Shown: piece after piece, positions 7,725 to 15,932 of the stretch
Numbering within the stretch: position 1 is the stretch's first letter
How the letters are laid out: every line of letters begins with the position of its first letter
DNA from: an uncultured Oscillospiraceae bacterium
GTDB taxonomy: Bacteria > Bacillota > Clostridia > Oscillospirales > Oscillospiraceae
Length of the DNA stretch: 64,000 nt
Assembly: GCA_958423465.1 (NCBI GenBank)
Contig: CATZRD010000008.1
Span: forward strand, 1-64,000
Direction of reading: 5' to 3'
The notes under the pieces: model-generated
Databases searched by the model: none
What the model was told of the DNA's origin: nothing
The model's input: only the letters and a program-made list of their open reading frames with translations
Made by a program: the position numbers and the translations under genes

Positions 7725-9068
7725 ATGAAAAGAATTATGAGCGTACTTTTGGCAGTAGCCATGTTGTTTGCGTTGACTGCGTGTGGATCGCAGAGCGAAA
7801 GCCCGACCAATTCAAACGGTCCGTCTGCTTCAAGCGGCTCATCCGGAGAAAACAGCGGAGTCCCGGAGAAAACGGTTATCACTGTTTGGGCGCAGGGCGG
7901 CCAGGAGGAGGCCCCACTGACTGAGCGGTTTGCCGAAATCGAGCAGGAGCTTGGCAATGTGGAGATCGTCTTTGAAAACTTCCCCAAGCAGGAGCAGCTG
8001 GATAAGCTCACTGTTTCCCAGGAAGTGGGAGATACGCCGGACATCGTGTTTATGGACTACCTTCAGGTTCCGTATTACTACACGTTGGGCATGGTGGAGT
8101 GCATCGATGACCGAGTATCCGACGAGCTGCGCGAGGATATGCTTCCCTCTGTGATTGATGAGTGCAGCTATAACGGCAAATTCTATACCCTTGCGATGTG
8201 GGACTCTGGACTCTCTCTGTGGGGCAACAAGTCCATGCTGGAGGATGCGGGGATCCGGATCCCCACCAGCTACACCAACGCATGGGATAGGGCTGAGTTT
8301 GAGGATGCACTGCAGAAACTTCAGAACAACGGCATCGAGCACCCCTTCTATATGCGGCAGAATAATCCGTCGACCAATTACTTCTCCTACCTGCCGGTGG
8401 TCCGCAGTTTCGGTGGTGACTTCATGAATCGGGACACCATGCTGACCTCCGGTACGCTGGACGGCGAAAAGACCATCGAAGCTTACGAGTATGTTTCTTG
8501 GCTGGTGGAGCAGGGCTACATTGATCCCTATGTGGATTATGACGATGGCTTCAATGTCCGCAAGGAAAATGCGCTGGCCTTGATCGGCAGCTATCAGTAT
8601 CAGGTTTATTCTGCGGAGCTTGGGGATGACCTCATTGCCATTCCGATTCCTGACTTCGGCGGTGGTGTTTACACCTGCTCCGGATCCGGCGTGTACTTCA
8701 TGACCACGGCGGCTACCCAGCGTGGCGTTGGAGATCTGGCCTATAAAGTTATGGAAATGCTGATGACCCCTGAGTTTGTCAGCAAGATCACGGATGCAAA
8801 CGGCTGCATTCCTGGGTTGAAATCTGTCCTTGAGTATAAGGAAGGCTATCAGCCGGGCGAGACATTCTACCTGTTCCGTGAACAGCTGGAGGCCGGTATC
8901 AGCTATCTGCGCCCCCGCACGCCTGCCCATATGACCAACTATTCGGCTGTGGCCGAGGCCCTGAGCAATATTTTCCTTGGTGCCGACCCTGCCACGGAGC
9001 TGCACAAGGCCGCCGAATCCGTAGATGCGGTCATTCTGGAAAACGGATGGGATCAATGGATCGACTGA
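7725..9068 (+). CDS. ABC sugar transporter, solute-binding lipoprotein
   Basis: A 447-residue protein behind AAAAGGAGCC. Residues 1-20 are a lipoprotein signal ending in the lipobox L-T-A-C (Cys20), followed by a Ser-rich linker and a family 1 type extracellular solute-binding domain: T-V-W-A-Q-G-G near the start, D-I-V-F-M-D-Y, and Trp/Tyr-rich binding segments. It is 75 bp downstream of the GH32 gene and 54 bp upstream of the permeases, so it belongs to the same operon. It should capture the oligosaccharide cleaved by the GH32 enzyme. No ATPase gene is present; such carbohydrate (CUT1) systems often share an MsmK-like ATPase encoded elsewhere. Confidence 0.93.
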   Translation: MKRIMSVLLAVAMLFALTACGSQSESPTNSNGPSASSGSSGENSGVPEKTVITVWAQGGQEEAPLTERFAEIEQELGNVEIVFENFPKQEQLDKLTVSQEVGDTPDIVFMDYLQVPYYYTLGMVECIDDRVSDELREDMLPSVIDECSYNGKFYTLAMWDSGLSLWGNKSMLEDAGIRIPTSYTNAWDRAEFEDALQKLQNNGIEHPFYMRQNNPSTNYFSYLPVVRSFGGDFMNRDTMLTSGTLDGEKTIEAYEYVSWLVEQGYIDPYVDYDDGFNVRKENALALIGSYQYQVYSAELGDDLIAIPIPDFGGGVYTCSGSGVYFMTTAATQRGVGDLAYKVMEMLMTPEFVSKITDANGCIPGLKSVLEYKEGYQPGETFYLFREQLEAGISYLRPRTPAHMTNYSAVAEALSNIFLGADPATELHKAAESVDAVILENGWDQWID

Positions 9069-9122
9069 GTCCCGATCCCACCCCCTGCTTCCCCAGCAGG
9101 GTCCGAAGGAGGATTTTGAACA

Positions 9123-10033
9123 ATGAAGCGCCTTTTCCCTGAACGCAACCCCAACCACATCCGCGATCAGCAGGGACTGTTCGCCTGGCTGATGAGCGCA
9201 CCAGCGCTTATATTGATCATAGCCTTTTTCCTGATCCCGTTTTTTATGTCGGTTTACTATTCGTTTACTGACAAGATGCTAGCTTCGCCGCCTGGCACCA
9301 CCGTCCAATTCAAGGGTCTGGACAACTATATCAAGCTGTTCCAGAGCGATGCGGTCAAAAACGCATTCATAAACACCACAAAGTACGTGCTCATTGTGTC
9401 CCATTCATTATGATCCTCGCAACCCTGCTGGCCATATTTGTAAACCAGAAATTGCGGGGGATTGGCATATTCCGAACCATCTATTTCAGCCCCCAGGTTG
9501 TCACTATGACGGTCGTGGCTGTGGTTTGGTCCTTCATCTTTTCCCCAAGTAATGATGGTATGCTGAACTCGATCCTGAATCTGCTGCGGATCGAGCCTCA
9601 GCGATGGTTGAAAGATCCCAAGCTGGCCCTGCTGTGCATTGCGATCATGTATATCTGGCAGGCCTTGGGCCTGCAGATGGTGATTGTGCTTGGCGGACTG
9701 CAGTATATCCCGGAGGATCTGTATGAAGCCGCAAAGCTGGATGGCTGCAACGCACTTCAAAGGACATTGTATATTACTTTGCCCTGCCTAAAGAACACGC
9801 TGGTCTATGTTTTGGTATCCAACACGATTTCCGCCATGAAGATCTTTACACAGGTGTTCGTGCTTACCCAAGGCGGACCCAATGGCTCCACGACCACGAT
9901 GGTTTATCAGATCTATCAGTCCGGCTTTACCGACAAGCAGCTTGCATTTTCCTCTGCTATCTCTGTTGTGTTCTTCTTGGTGGTGTTTGCGATTTCTAAA
10001 ATTCAAAATTATCTCCTGGAGAGGGGGGAGTGA
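9123..10033 (+). pseudogene. ABC sugar permease (MalF type), split by one-base deletion
   Basis: Frame one (9123-9413) gives the N terminus and first membrane segment (L-M-S-A-P-A-L-I-L-I-I-A-F-F-L) up to K-Y-V-L-I-V, then runs into a stop. Frame two continues from about 9398 as V-P-F-I-M-I-L-A-T and carries the other membrane segments and the EAA loop (EAAKLDG, about 9727-9747) to the stop at 10031-10033. GTG overlapping GTC in GTGTC at 9396-9400 shows one missing base; restoring it gives an intact protein of about 303 residues. Either a genuine inactivating mutation or an assembly error. All other transport genes are intact. Confidence 0.85.
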
Positions 10034-10878
10034 CTGTGGGCACCAGAAAAAAGACGCTCAACAAGGTGCTGTCGTATGTCGTACTTGTTTTGATCGCATT
10101 TCTTTTTATCGCACCTATCTATTACTTGTTCCTCTCTTCTTTGAAGACAGACCGGCAGATCATTGCGGATATGTCCACCTTCCGGGCCTTCCTTCCGACC
10201 GGTGAGTTGTCGCTGGATAACTACGTTGCCGTGCTGGAGAAGCTGGATTTCCTCCGCTACTTTAAAAACTCAGTGATCGTAACAGTCATTGCCGTATGTT
10301 TTGGAACGATTATTAATGCGATGATGGGCTATGCACTGGCAGTTCTCCGTTTTAAGGGGCGCAAGCAGCTTGTCTCCCTCATGCTGGCACTGGCAATCGT
10401 CCCGACAGAATCGGTCATCATCAACCGTTTTATGGTAGTTAAGGATTTGGGGTTGCTTGACAGTTATGCAGGACTTGCTCTGCCAATGATCGCGTACCCG
10501 ATGTACATTTTCCTGTATTACAACCATTTCAAAGGGATGCCTGTTGAGCTGATCGAAGCTGCATTGGTGGACGGGGAAAACCACTTCAATATCTTTTGGA
10601 AAATCATGCTTCCACTCTCAAAGCCGATCTGCACGACGGTGGCAATTATGAGCTTTATTCGTACATGGGGCAATCTTCTGTGGCCCACTCTTGTAACGCG
10701 GACTGATGCATTGCGCACGCTGCCACAGGCAATCAACAATTTGTCCAATGAATACTTGGTTTTCTGGGGTCAGATCTTTGCCTTTGCGTCTATGATGACC
10801 CTTCCGGTGCTATTACTGTTCCTGCTGTTCCAGAAACAGTTTATTCAGTCGATGGCGATGACAGGCATCAAAGGCTGA
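10030..10878 (+). CDS. ABC sugar permease (MalG type)
   Basis: A 282-residue protein starting at GTG 10030, which overlaps the stop of the previous permease (GTGA), implying translational coupling; GAGAGGGG precedes it. About six membrane segments are visible, and the EAA loop for ATPase contact reads EAALVDGENHFNIFWKIMLP. Typical length and layout of the second permease of CUT1 carbohydrate importers. It ends the fructan operon, and an intrinsic terminator follows at 10962-11006. Confidence 0.93.
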   Translation: MTVGTRKKTLNKVLSYVVLVLIAFLFIAPIYYLFLSSLKTDRQIIADMSTFRAFLPTGELSLDNYVAVLEKLDFLRYFKNSVIVTVIAVCFGTIINAMMGYALAVLRFKGRKQLVSLMLALAIVPTESVIINRFMVVKDLGLLDSYAGLALPMIAYPMYIFLYYNHFKGMPVELIEAALVDGENHFNIFWKIMLPLSKPICTTVAIMSFIRTWGNLLWPTLVTRTDALRTLPQAINNLSNEYLVFWGQIFAFASMMTLPVLLLFLLFQKQFIQSMAMTGIKG

Positions 10879-10961
10879 TCACCTGCTGCGGTGGCTTCAA
10901 TGCTTTCGAACTGCATGATAGCAATAAAAGGTTTCACGATACACGCAGAGGAAGTAACAAC

Positions 10962-11006
10962 AGCAGCCTTGCCGGCTTTGAAAGCTGGCAAGGCTGCTGG
11001 CTTTTT
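10962..11006 (+). terminator. Terminator of the fructan operon
   Basis: AGCAGCCTTGCCGGCTTT (10962-10979) pairs with AAAGCTGGCAAGGCTGCT, with one G-T pair, followed by GGCTTTTT. It lies 84 bp past the permease stop. Confidence 0.8.
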
Positions 11007-11217
11007 AAACCGCCAGCGCACGCTGCTGTTCTTTACCACGCTAAAGGCTATGAGATCCCATATGAGAATGATGCATAGAGAATATCGAAATGGATACGAT
11101 GACTTTGGACAAGTCCAGCAACTGCAATTGAAAGTGATGTGCGGCTTTTTTGATAGCATTGCAGCAACCAGGCAACAAGAATGAGCCCCACACTATTTGC
11201 CTCGAATGTTTCCAGCT

Positions 11218-11623
11218 TTATCGGGGGTACCTTGCTGTTTCAGGACTTATTTCGCCGCCTGCTTTTGCGGTCCTGCGGTCAATTTTCTTAGCCGCTGTTC
11301 TTCTCATAGCATCTGTAACGTGTGCGTAGATATTCAGTGCTGTGTTTCCGGAGGTGTGGCTCAAAATCGTGGACGGTGTATTCCCATCTATTCCATGGGT
11401 CAGTGCGTTTGTAGCAAAGCCGTGTCTCAGATCGTGGAAGCTGACCTTCGGCAATCCCACCTACTCCAAGACCCGGTGGAGCCTGTGCAGCGCACTGTCC
11501 GGGCTGATGGCCCGCCGGCAGCAGGCGCTGGTCCATAGCAAAGTTCCTGGCAGAGAAAATGATTTGGCGGGTGTTCTTTTGCTTGCGGATGCTGCCCTCG
11601 CCGTTGGCTCTGCGCTTGGCCAT
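11218..11623 (-). pseudogene. Second tyrosine integrase remnant, internally deleted
   Basis: The minus strand begins with an integrase-like N terminus from ATG 11623 (M-A-K-R-R-A-N-G-E-G-S-I-R-K, a common start of ICE and phage integrases) but jumps within some 25 codons to C-terminal sequence. A second frame (11460-11218) encodes F-H-D-L-R-H-G-F-A-T-N-A-L and an H-T-S-G-N-T-A-L-N-I-Y-A-H box with the nucleophilic Tyr. The core-binding domain and first half of the catalytic domain are missing. A relic marking the right edge of the lower-GC accessory region. Confidence 0.8.
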
Positions 11624-11788
11624 ATGCGTCGCTCCCTTCACTTTTGGTAGCCACAACACATACCAGAAAGCGGCAAGCCGGGCGCTCTGCCGGGATTTGC
11701 GCGAAACGCCAGGTGCATTTCTCCCCAATATGTGATATACTTATATGATATACTTGTAAAAATATGCGGTAGACAGGGAGGCGCATCC

Positions 11789-12733
11789 ATGAAAGAAATT
11801 CCCGTTGGCGAGGCCGTCAAACGGAGAAGAGAGGAGCTGGGCCTGACCCAGGAGCAGGTGTGCCTGGGGATCTGCGACAGCTGCACCATGTCCCGGCTGG
11901 AAAACCACCGGCAGATGCCCAGCCACCGGACGTTGGTGGCCATTCTCCAGCGGCTGGGCATGCCGGAGGACCGCTACTATGCCCTTCTCAGCGACAGGGA
12001 GGTAGAGCTGGAGCGGATGGAAAACGAGATCGTCCGCAGCGACGTGCGCTTTGAACGGGCCACCGGAGAGGACAGGTCCGCTCTGCGGGAGGAGGCCCTT
12101 AAGACGCTGGCGGAGCTGGAGCGGCTGGCCGGGCCGGAGGACCGGCTGGCCCGGCAGCTCGTTCTGCGCTCCCAGGTGCTTCTGGGCAAGCCGGAGGGCC
12201 GCTGGCCTCTGGAGCAGAGCGTCCCCATGCTGCTGGAGGCCATCCGCCTCACCGCGCCCCGGTTCAACCCGGAGGATCTGGGGCGGGGCCCCTACACGGA
12301 CCGGGAGATGAAGATCATCAACCAGATGGCCCAGGAGTACATATTCGCCGGGGAATACGCCGAAGCAGCCGGCCTTTTGGACCAGCTGCTCCGGTATGCC
12401 CAGGGCCATTTGAGGAACATCCCCCCGGTGCGGGCCAGGATTCCCCTGATCTGCCACAACTACGCCATCGCGTTGGCCTATCTTCAGAGGTACGAGGACG
12501 CCCTGAAGATCGCGGAGTTGGGCCGGGAGGTCTGCGTTGTCAGCGTTTCTTGCCAGCATCTTCCTGGACTCCTTGCTATCTTGGCAGAGTGCAGGCATCA
12601 TCTTGGAAATGATGAAGAAAGCGAGAGATTGTTTCGGCAAGCATACTACTTATATAAGGCTCTTGAAAACGAAAGTGACCTTGCCTGCCTAATCGAGGAT
12701 GCTAAAAAATGTCTGGGAATAGATCTCAGGTAA
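11789..12733 (+). CDS. XRE-family regulator with TPR-like C-terminal domain
   Basis: A 314-residue protein; ATG 11789 is chosen because AGGGAGG lies just upstream. Residues 5-60 are an XRE helix-turn-helix (V-K-R-R-R-E-E-L-G-L-T-Q-E-Q-V, then S-R-L-E-N). Residues about 75-314 are helical with TPR-like pairs, for example Y-I-F-A-G-E-Y-A-E-A-A-G-L-L and Y-A-I-A-L-A-Y-L-Q-R-Y-E-D-A-L. This is the architecture of peptide-sensing RRNPP regulators such as PlcR and Rgg. Its stop abuts the stop of a small exported peptide gene on the other strand, and a mirror-symmetric promoter lies beyond that. Regulation by that peptide is inference; a metabolite-sensing XRE-TPR protein is the alternative. Confidence 0.85.
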   Translation: MKEIPVGEAVKRRREELGLTQEQVCLGICDSCTMSRLENHRQMPSHRTLVAILQRLGMPEDRYYALLSDREVELERMENEIVRSDVRFERATGEDRSALREEALKTLAELERLAGPEDRLARQLVLRSQVLLGKPEGRWPLEQSVPMLLEAIRLTAPRFNPEDLGRGPYTDREMKIINQMAQEYIFAGEYAEAAGLLDQLLRYAQGHLRNIPPVRARIPLICHNYAIALAYLQRYEDALKIAELGREVCVVSVSCQHLPGLLAILAECRHHLGNDEESERLFRQAYYLYKALENESDLACLIEDAKKCLGIDLR

Positions 12734-12949
12734 TCAATCGCCTACGCTATCCCCTGATGGGTTTGGCAGTTCAGCATTTGCGGGTGGGATCGGCTTTTTC
12801 GGCTCATCCGGGTCCTTGGGATCCTTGGGGTCAATGATGACGATGGGGTCCGGCTCGGGATCGGGTCCATCCGCGGCGTATGCCGCCGTCTGGGCCAGCG
12901 CGGAGATGCAGAGAGTCAGCGCCAGGAGCAGGGAAAGCAGTTTTTTCAT
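12734..12949 (-). CDS. Small exported Asp/Pro-rich peptide (candidate signalling peptide)
   Basis: A 71-residue product with a strong site, AAGGAGG eight bases before the ATG at 12949. Residues 1-25 are a classic Sec signal peptide (KK, Leu-rich core, A-Y-A cleavage). The remaining 46 residues are acidic and proline-rich, with repeated DP units (D-P-E-P-D-P, D-P-K-D-P-K-D-P) and no Cys. Its stop codon (12734-12736) directly follows the stop of the convergent XRE-TPR regulator. The promoter at 12984-13011 faces the promoter of the next small secreted protein. Size, export and position suit a pheromone precursor, but no processed form can be deduced. It could also be a cell-wall-associated peptide. 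Confidence 0.75.
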   Translation of the reverse strand: MKKLLSLLLALTLCISALAQTAAYAADGPDPEPDPIVIIDPKDPKDPDEPKKPIPPANAELPNPSGDSVGD

Positions 12950-12983
12950 GGGGAGTTCCTCCTTTGTTATATGGGGTAATATC

Positions 12984-13011
12984 AGCATATCACCTGATCG
13001 GGAAAAGTCAC
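12984..13011 (-). promoter_or_regulatory. Promoter of the Asp/Pro-rich peptide gene
   Basis: On the minus strand GTGACT (13011-13006), 16-bp spacer, TATGCT (12989-12984). It mirrors the plus-strand promoter at 13072-13100, which has the same TATGCT box. Confidence 0.6.
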
Positions 13012-13075
13012 TGGGCGTTTTGCGCAAATCAGATTTTTTAAAAAAAAATAATTGTTTGCGCAAAATGCCTAGTGA
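13008..13075. promoter_or_regulatory. Divergent operator: 21-bp imperfect inverted repeat
   Basis: The arms at 13008-13028 and 13055-13075 match in 19 of 21 positions as reverse complements. Each contains TTTGCGCAAA, itself a palindrome. The outer end of each arm overlaps the -35 box of the promoter firing away from it, so a protein bound here could control both small exported genes together. The A/T-rich centre (13029-13054) includes a run of A residues. Confidence 0.7.
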
Positions 13076-13100
13076 CAAAACACTATTTTCATGATATGCT
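13072..13100 (+). promoter_or_regulatory. Promoter of the Cys-rich secreted protein gene
   Basis: GTGACA (13072-13077), 17-bp spacer, TATGCT (13095-13100). The -35 overlaps the right arm of the divergent operator. Confidence 0.65.
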
Positions 13101-13166
13101 AAGTCCAGATGGAGCCGGCCGGCCCTCTCTGTTACCAAAACAAGAGAAGATAAGGAGGATCCCACT

Positions 13167-13469
13167 ATGAAAAAATCCAAGAAGCTGGTCTCCCTGTTCC
13201 TGGCCCTGGCCTTCGCTCTGTCCCTCATGGCCATGCCCGCCCTGGCGGCAGAGACTCGTGGCCGGGTTGTCTCAGAGAATTGCCCCAAGTGCGGGACAGA
13301 TATGATGGCAACTGAGTCCACATACTCCTATGAGGAGGACTGCCCCTCCGGCGTCGAAGATGGCAAACATACGGTAACTGTGACGCAGATCAAGGGAACT
13401 TGCCCCGCCTGCAGAGCCACTTCGGTCTTTTACACCGGGAGAGAATACAGTTGTGGGCATTGCAGATGA
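13167..13469 (+). CDS. Small secreted Cys-rich protein
   Basis: A 100-residue product behind TAAGGAGG. Residues 1-27 are a Sec signal peptide ending A-L-A. The mature part has seven Cys: C-P-K-C, a single D-C-P, C-P-A-C and C-G-H-C near the C terminus, a zinc-ribbon-like arrangement unusual for an exported protein; disulfides are another possibility. It is divergent from the Asp/Pro-rich peptide under a shared operator and 79 bp upstream of the first large lipoprotein, with a strong hairpin between. I do not recognise a family. A secreted metal-binding or sensing partner of the lipoproteins is possible but not shown. Confidence 0.78.
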   Translation: MKKSKKLVSLFLALAFALSLMAMPALAAETRGRVVSENCPKCGTDMMATESTYSYEEDCPSGVEDGKHTVTVTQIKGTCPACRATSVFYTGREYSCGHCR

Positions 13470-13487
13470 TTTTTAATCATATTTTGG

Positions 13488-13520
13488 CACAATGCGAGGA
13501 GCAGTGATCCTCGCATTGTG
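13488..13520 (+). other. Strong hairpin between secreted protein and lipoprotein genes
   Basis: A perfect 13-bp stem, CACAATGCGAGGA (13488-13500) with TCCTCGCATTGTG (13508-13520), and a 7-base loop. No run of T follows, so it looks more like an RNA-processing or stabilising element, or a partial attenuator, than a full terminator. Confidence 0.55.
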
Positions 13521-13547
13521 TCTATATGTCCATCAGGAGGTGCTGTC

Positions 13548-15869
13548 ATGAGAAGAAAACAGAAAAATCGTCTGCTGTCCCTGATCCTGGCGGCGGCGCT
13601 GGTTCTGCCCCTGGCCGCCTGCGGAGAAACGGACGGCGGCGAGGCGCTGACCGGCGGCGAACCGCTGACGGACGCCGTGTATCTGGCGGAGTACCACGAC
13701 CTGGCGTTGCCGCCGGACTGCACGCTGGACGCGGCCTGCGCCGATGGGGAGACGATCTGGGCGGGCGTATCGGCCTACCTGGAGGAAACGGAGACGCGTC
13801 TGGCGGCGGTGTACCGGATCACAGCCGCCTCCGGCGCGGAGGCGGTGTGGGACAGCGCGGTTCCCGGCGAGACCGCCTCCAGCGAGGTCATGAGCCTTTG
13901 CCCCGGCGGGGACGGGGACCTGTGGCTGGTGGAATCCCGGCGGACCTATGCATTTGACCTCCCTGAGGATTTTGACAGGCAGGAGGACAGCCGCTGGAAC
14001 TATGAGCACACATCAGAGCGAAGGATCTTTCTGCGGCGGCTGGACAGCGGCGGACGGGAGCTTTTGTGTACGGATCTGACGGACCAGATCCTGGAGCCGG
14101 ACAGCGGCGGCATTTTCTCCGGCGAGCTGACCGTCGATCGGGACGGCGGCTGCTTTGTGGTCAGGCCCGGCTCCCTGACGGCGCTGGATCAGAGCGGGAA
14201 TCCGCTCCTGACCCTGGAGGACCCGGCTCTGACGGCGGAGCAGCCGCCGGTGCGGCTGGCGGACGGCGGCGTGGCGGCCCTGTGCAGGGTGTCCCGCGAA
14301 GATCCCCAGGGGATGGTGGACATGTATACCGCGCGGGCCGTGGATCTGGAGAAAGGATGCTGGGGCCCGGCGTATGAGCTGCCGCCGGTAGAAGGCGGTT
14401 TCCAGTTCCAGGCGCATGACGGCGGCGGCGGATACCGCTTCTGCGCCACGGCGGACAATACGCTGTACGGCTGGGGCCGGGAGGCGGGAGAGGCGGAGGA
14501 GCTCCTCACCTGGAACACCTCCGATGTGAGCGCCCTGGGGCTGAGCTTCTGCGCCGTCCTTCCGGATGGGCGGCTGATGGTGCTGGTCCAGACCCAGAAC
14601 AGGAAAGGCGTCTACTACCGTCTGGGCGTTCTCACGGAAACGAGCGCCGCCGACGCGCCGGAGCGGGTGGTGCTGACCTACGCCGCCGACGGCATGAGCG
14701 ACGAGGACTGGGCGCGCATCCACGCCTTCAACACCTCCCAGTCAAAGTACCGGATCGAGGCCACGGACTACCGGGAACTGGGGGATAATGAAAACGACGC
14801 CTGGAGCGGCTGTAAGCTGCTGGTCACGGAGATGACCGCCGGACGGGTCCCCGATATCATCGATGTTGGGACTCTGCCCTGGCGTCAGCTTGGCTCCAAG
14901 GGGCTGCTGGAGGACCTGTGGCCCTATATCGACGCGGACCCGGACCTGGGCCGGGATAAGCTCATGACCCGCGCGCTGGACTGCGCTTCCGTGGACGGCA
15001 AGCTGTATGCCGCTTTCGGCTCGTTCGCGATCTCCACCTATGTGGGGCTCACGGAGGTGGTGGGGGACCGCTTGAGCTGGACCCTGGACGATGCGGAACG
15101 CGCGCTTGCGGACATGCCGGAGGGGTGCTCGATTTTTGACAGCGGGGTCAGCCGCACCTCCCTGCTGCTTGGGTTCCTTCGGTATAACAACGGACGGTAC
15201 GTGGACTGGTCCGCGGGGAAATGCTATTTTGACACGGATAATTTCAAGACCGTGCTGTCCCTCTGCAAGGACTGCCCGGAGAAGGTGGACCTCTCTCTCC
15301 AGACGGGTACGGCGGCCTGCCTCCGGAACAGGCAGCATCTTCTGTATGATACGCAGCTTGCCGAGTTCTGGAATGTGCAGTTCCTCAAAAAACTGTTCCG
15401 CTCCGACGGCATTTCCTTTGTGGGGTTTCCCACAGAGGACGGAAGCGTGGGGAGCCAGTTCGTGTGCAACAGCGCCAGCCTGGCCATCTCCACCAAGTGC
15501 GCCGACAAGGAGGGCGCGTGGGCCTTTGTCCGCCAGATGCTGCTGCCGGGCCGCGCCGCCGGCGAGGGATGGTTCCCGATGAATAAGGCCGATTTCGAGG
15601 CCAAAGCCGCCGAGCAGATGGCCAGTAATTTTTCTCTAAACTTTGAGGGCTTTGGCGTCCGGGCCAAGCTGGGACCTGTGACCCAGGAGGAGTACGACCA
15701 GTTCATGGAGCTGTACGAAGCCGCGGAGGGCTTTTCGGAGTACGACTACAATATCCGCACGATCGTGGTGACCCAGGCGGCGCCGTACTTCGCCGGGGAC
15801 GTGACCCTGGACGAGGCCGTCCGCAACATCCAGCTCCGGGCGGAGCTGTACGTGGGCGAGCAGAAGTGA
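13548..15869 (+). CDS. Large lipoprotein: propeller-like N half, solute-binding-like C half (paralog 1)
   Basis: A 773-residue protein; ATG 13548 follows CAGGAGG. Signal peptide with lipobox L-A-A-C at residues 19-22. Residues about 40-370 contain repeated D-G-x-x-W and beta-strand segments like a beta-propeller. Residues about 370-773 resemble ABC solute-binding proteins: I-H-A-F-N-x-S-Q-S-K-Y-R-I-E, V-P-D-I-I-D-V, G-L-L-E-D-L-W-P-Y-I-D-A-D-P-D-L, and V-D-G-K-L-Y-A. No permease or ATPase genes are adjacent, so it may be a surface sensor or an orphan binding protein. It is a paralog of the next gene, and the two end in nearly identical DNA. Confidence 0.85.
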   Translation: MRRKQKNRLLSLILAAALVLPLAACGETDGGEALTGGEPLTDAVYLAEYHDLALPPDCTLDAACADGETIWAGVSAYLEETETRLAAVYRITAASGAEAVWDSAVPGETASSEVMSLCPGGDGDLWLVESRRTYAFDLPEDFDRQEDSRWNYEHTSERRIFLRRLDSGGRELLCTDLTDQILEPDSGGIFSGELTVDRDGGCFVVRPGSLTALDQSGNPLLTLEDPALTAEQPPVRLADGGVAALCRVSREDPQGMVDMYTARAVDLEKGCWGPAYELPPVEGGFQFQAHDGGGGYRFCATADNTLYGWGREAGEAEELLTWNTSDVSALGLSFCAVLPDGRLMVLVQTQNRKGVYYRLGVLTETSAADAPERVVLTYAADGMSDEDWARIHAFNTSQSKYRIEATDYRELGDNENDAWSGCKLLVTEMTAGRVPDIIDVGTLPWRQLGSKGLLEDLWPYIDADPDLGRDKLMTRALDCASVDGKLYAAFGSFAISTYVGLTEVVGDRLSWTLDDAERALADMPEGCSIFDSGVSRTSLLLGFLRYNNGRYVDWSAGKCYFDTDNFKTVLSLCKDCPEKVDLSLQTGTAACLRNRQHLLYDTQLAEFWNVQFLKKLFRSDGISFVGFPTEDGSVGSQFVCNSASLAISTKCADKEGAWAFVRQMLLPGRAAGEGWFPMNKADFEAKAAEQMASNFSLNFEGFGVRAKLGPVTQEEYDQFMELYEAAEGFSEYDYNIRTIVVTQAAPYFAGDVTLDEAVRNIQLRAELYVGEQK

Positions 15870-15932
15870 CCGTGCGGGGCGTCCGCTCCGCACGGACCTT
15901 TTATAACACGCGCATGAAAGGGGGAAGCAATT

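Noticed and set aside
11732..11788. Extended N terminus of the XRE-TPR regulator
   Set aside because: The upstream ATG lacks an RBS, while ATG 11789 has AGGGAGG and begins at the usual helix-turn-helix distance.
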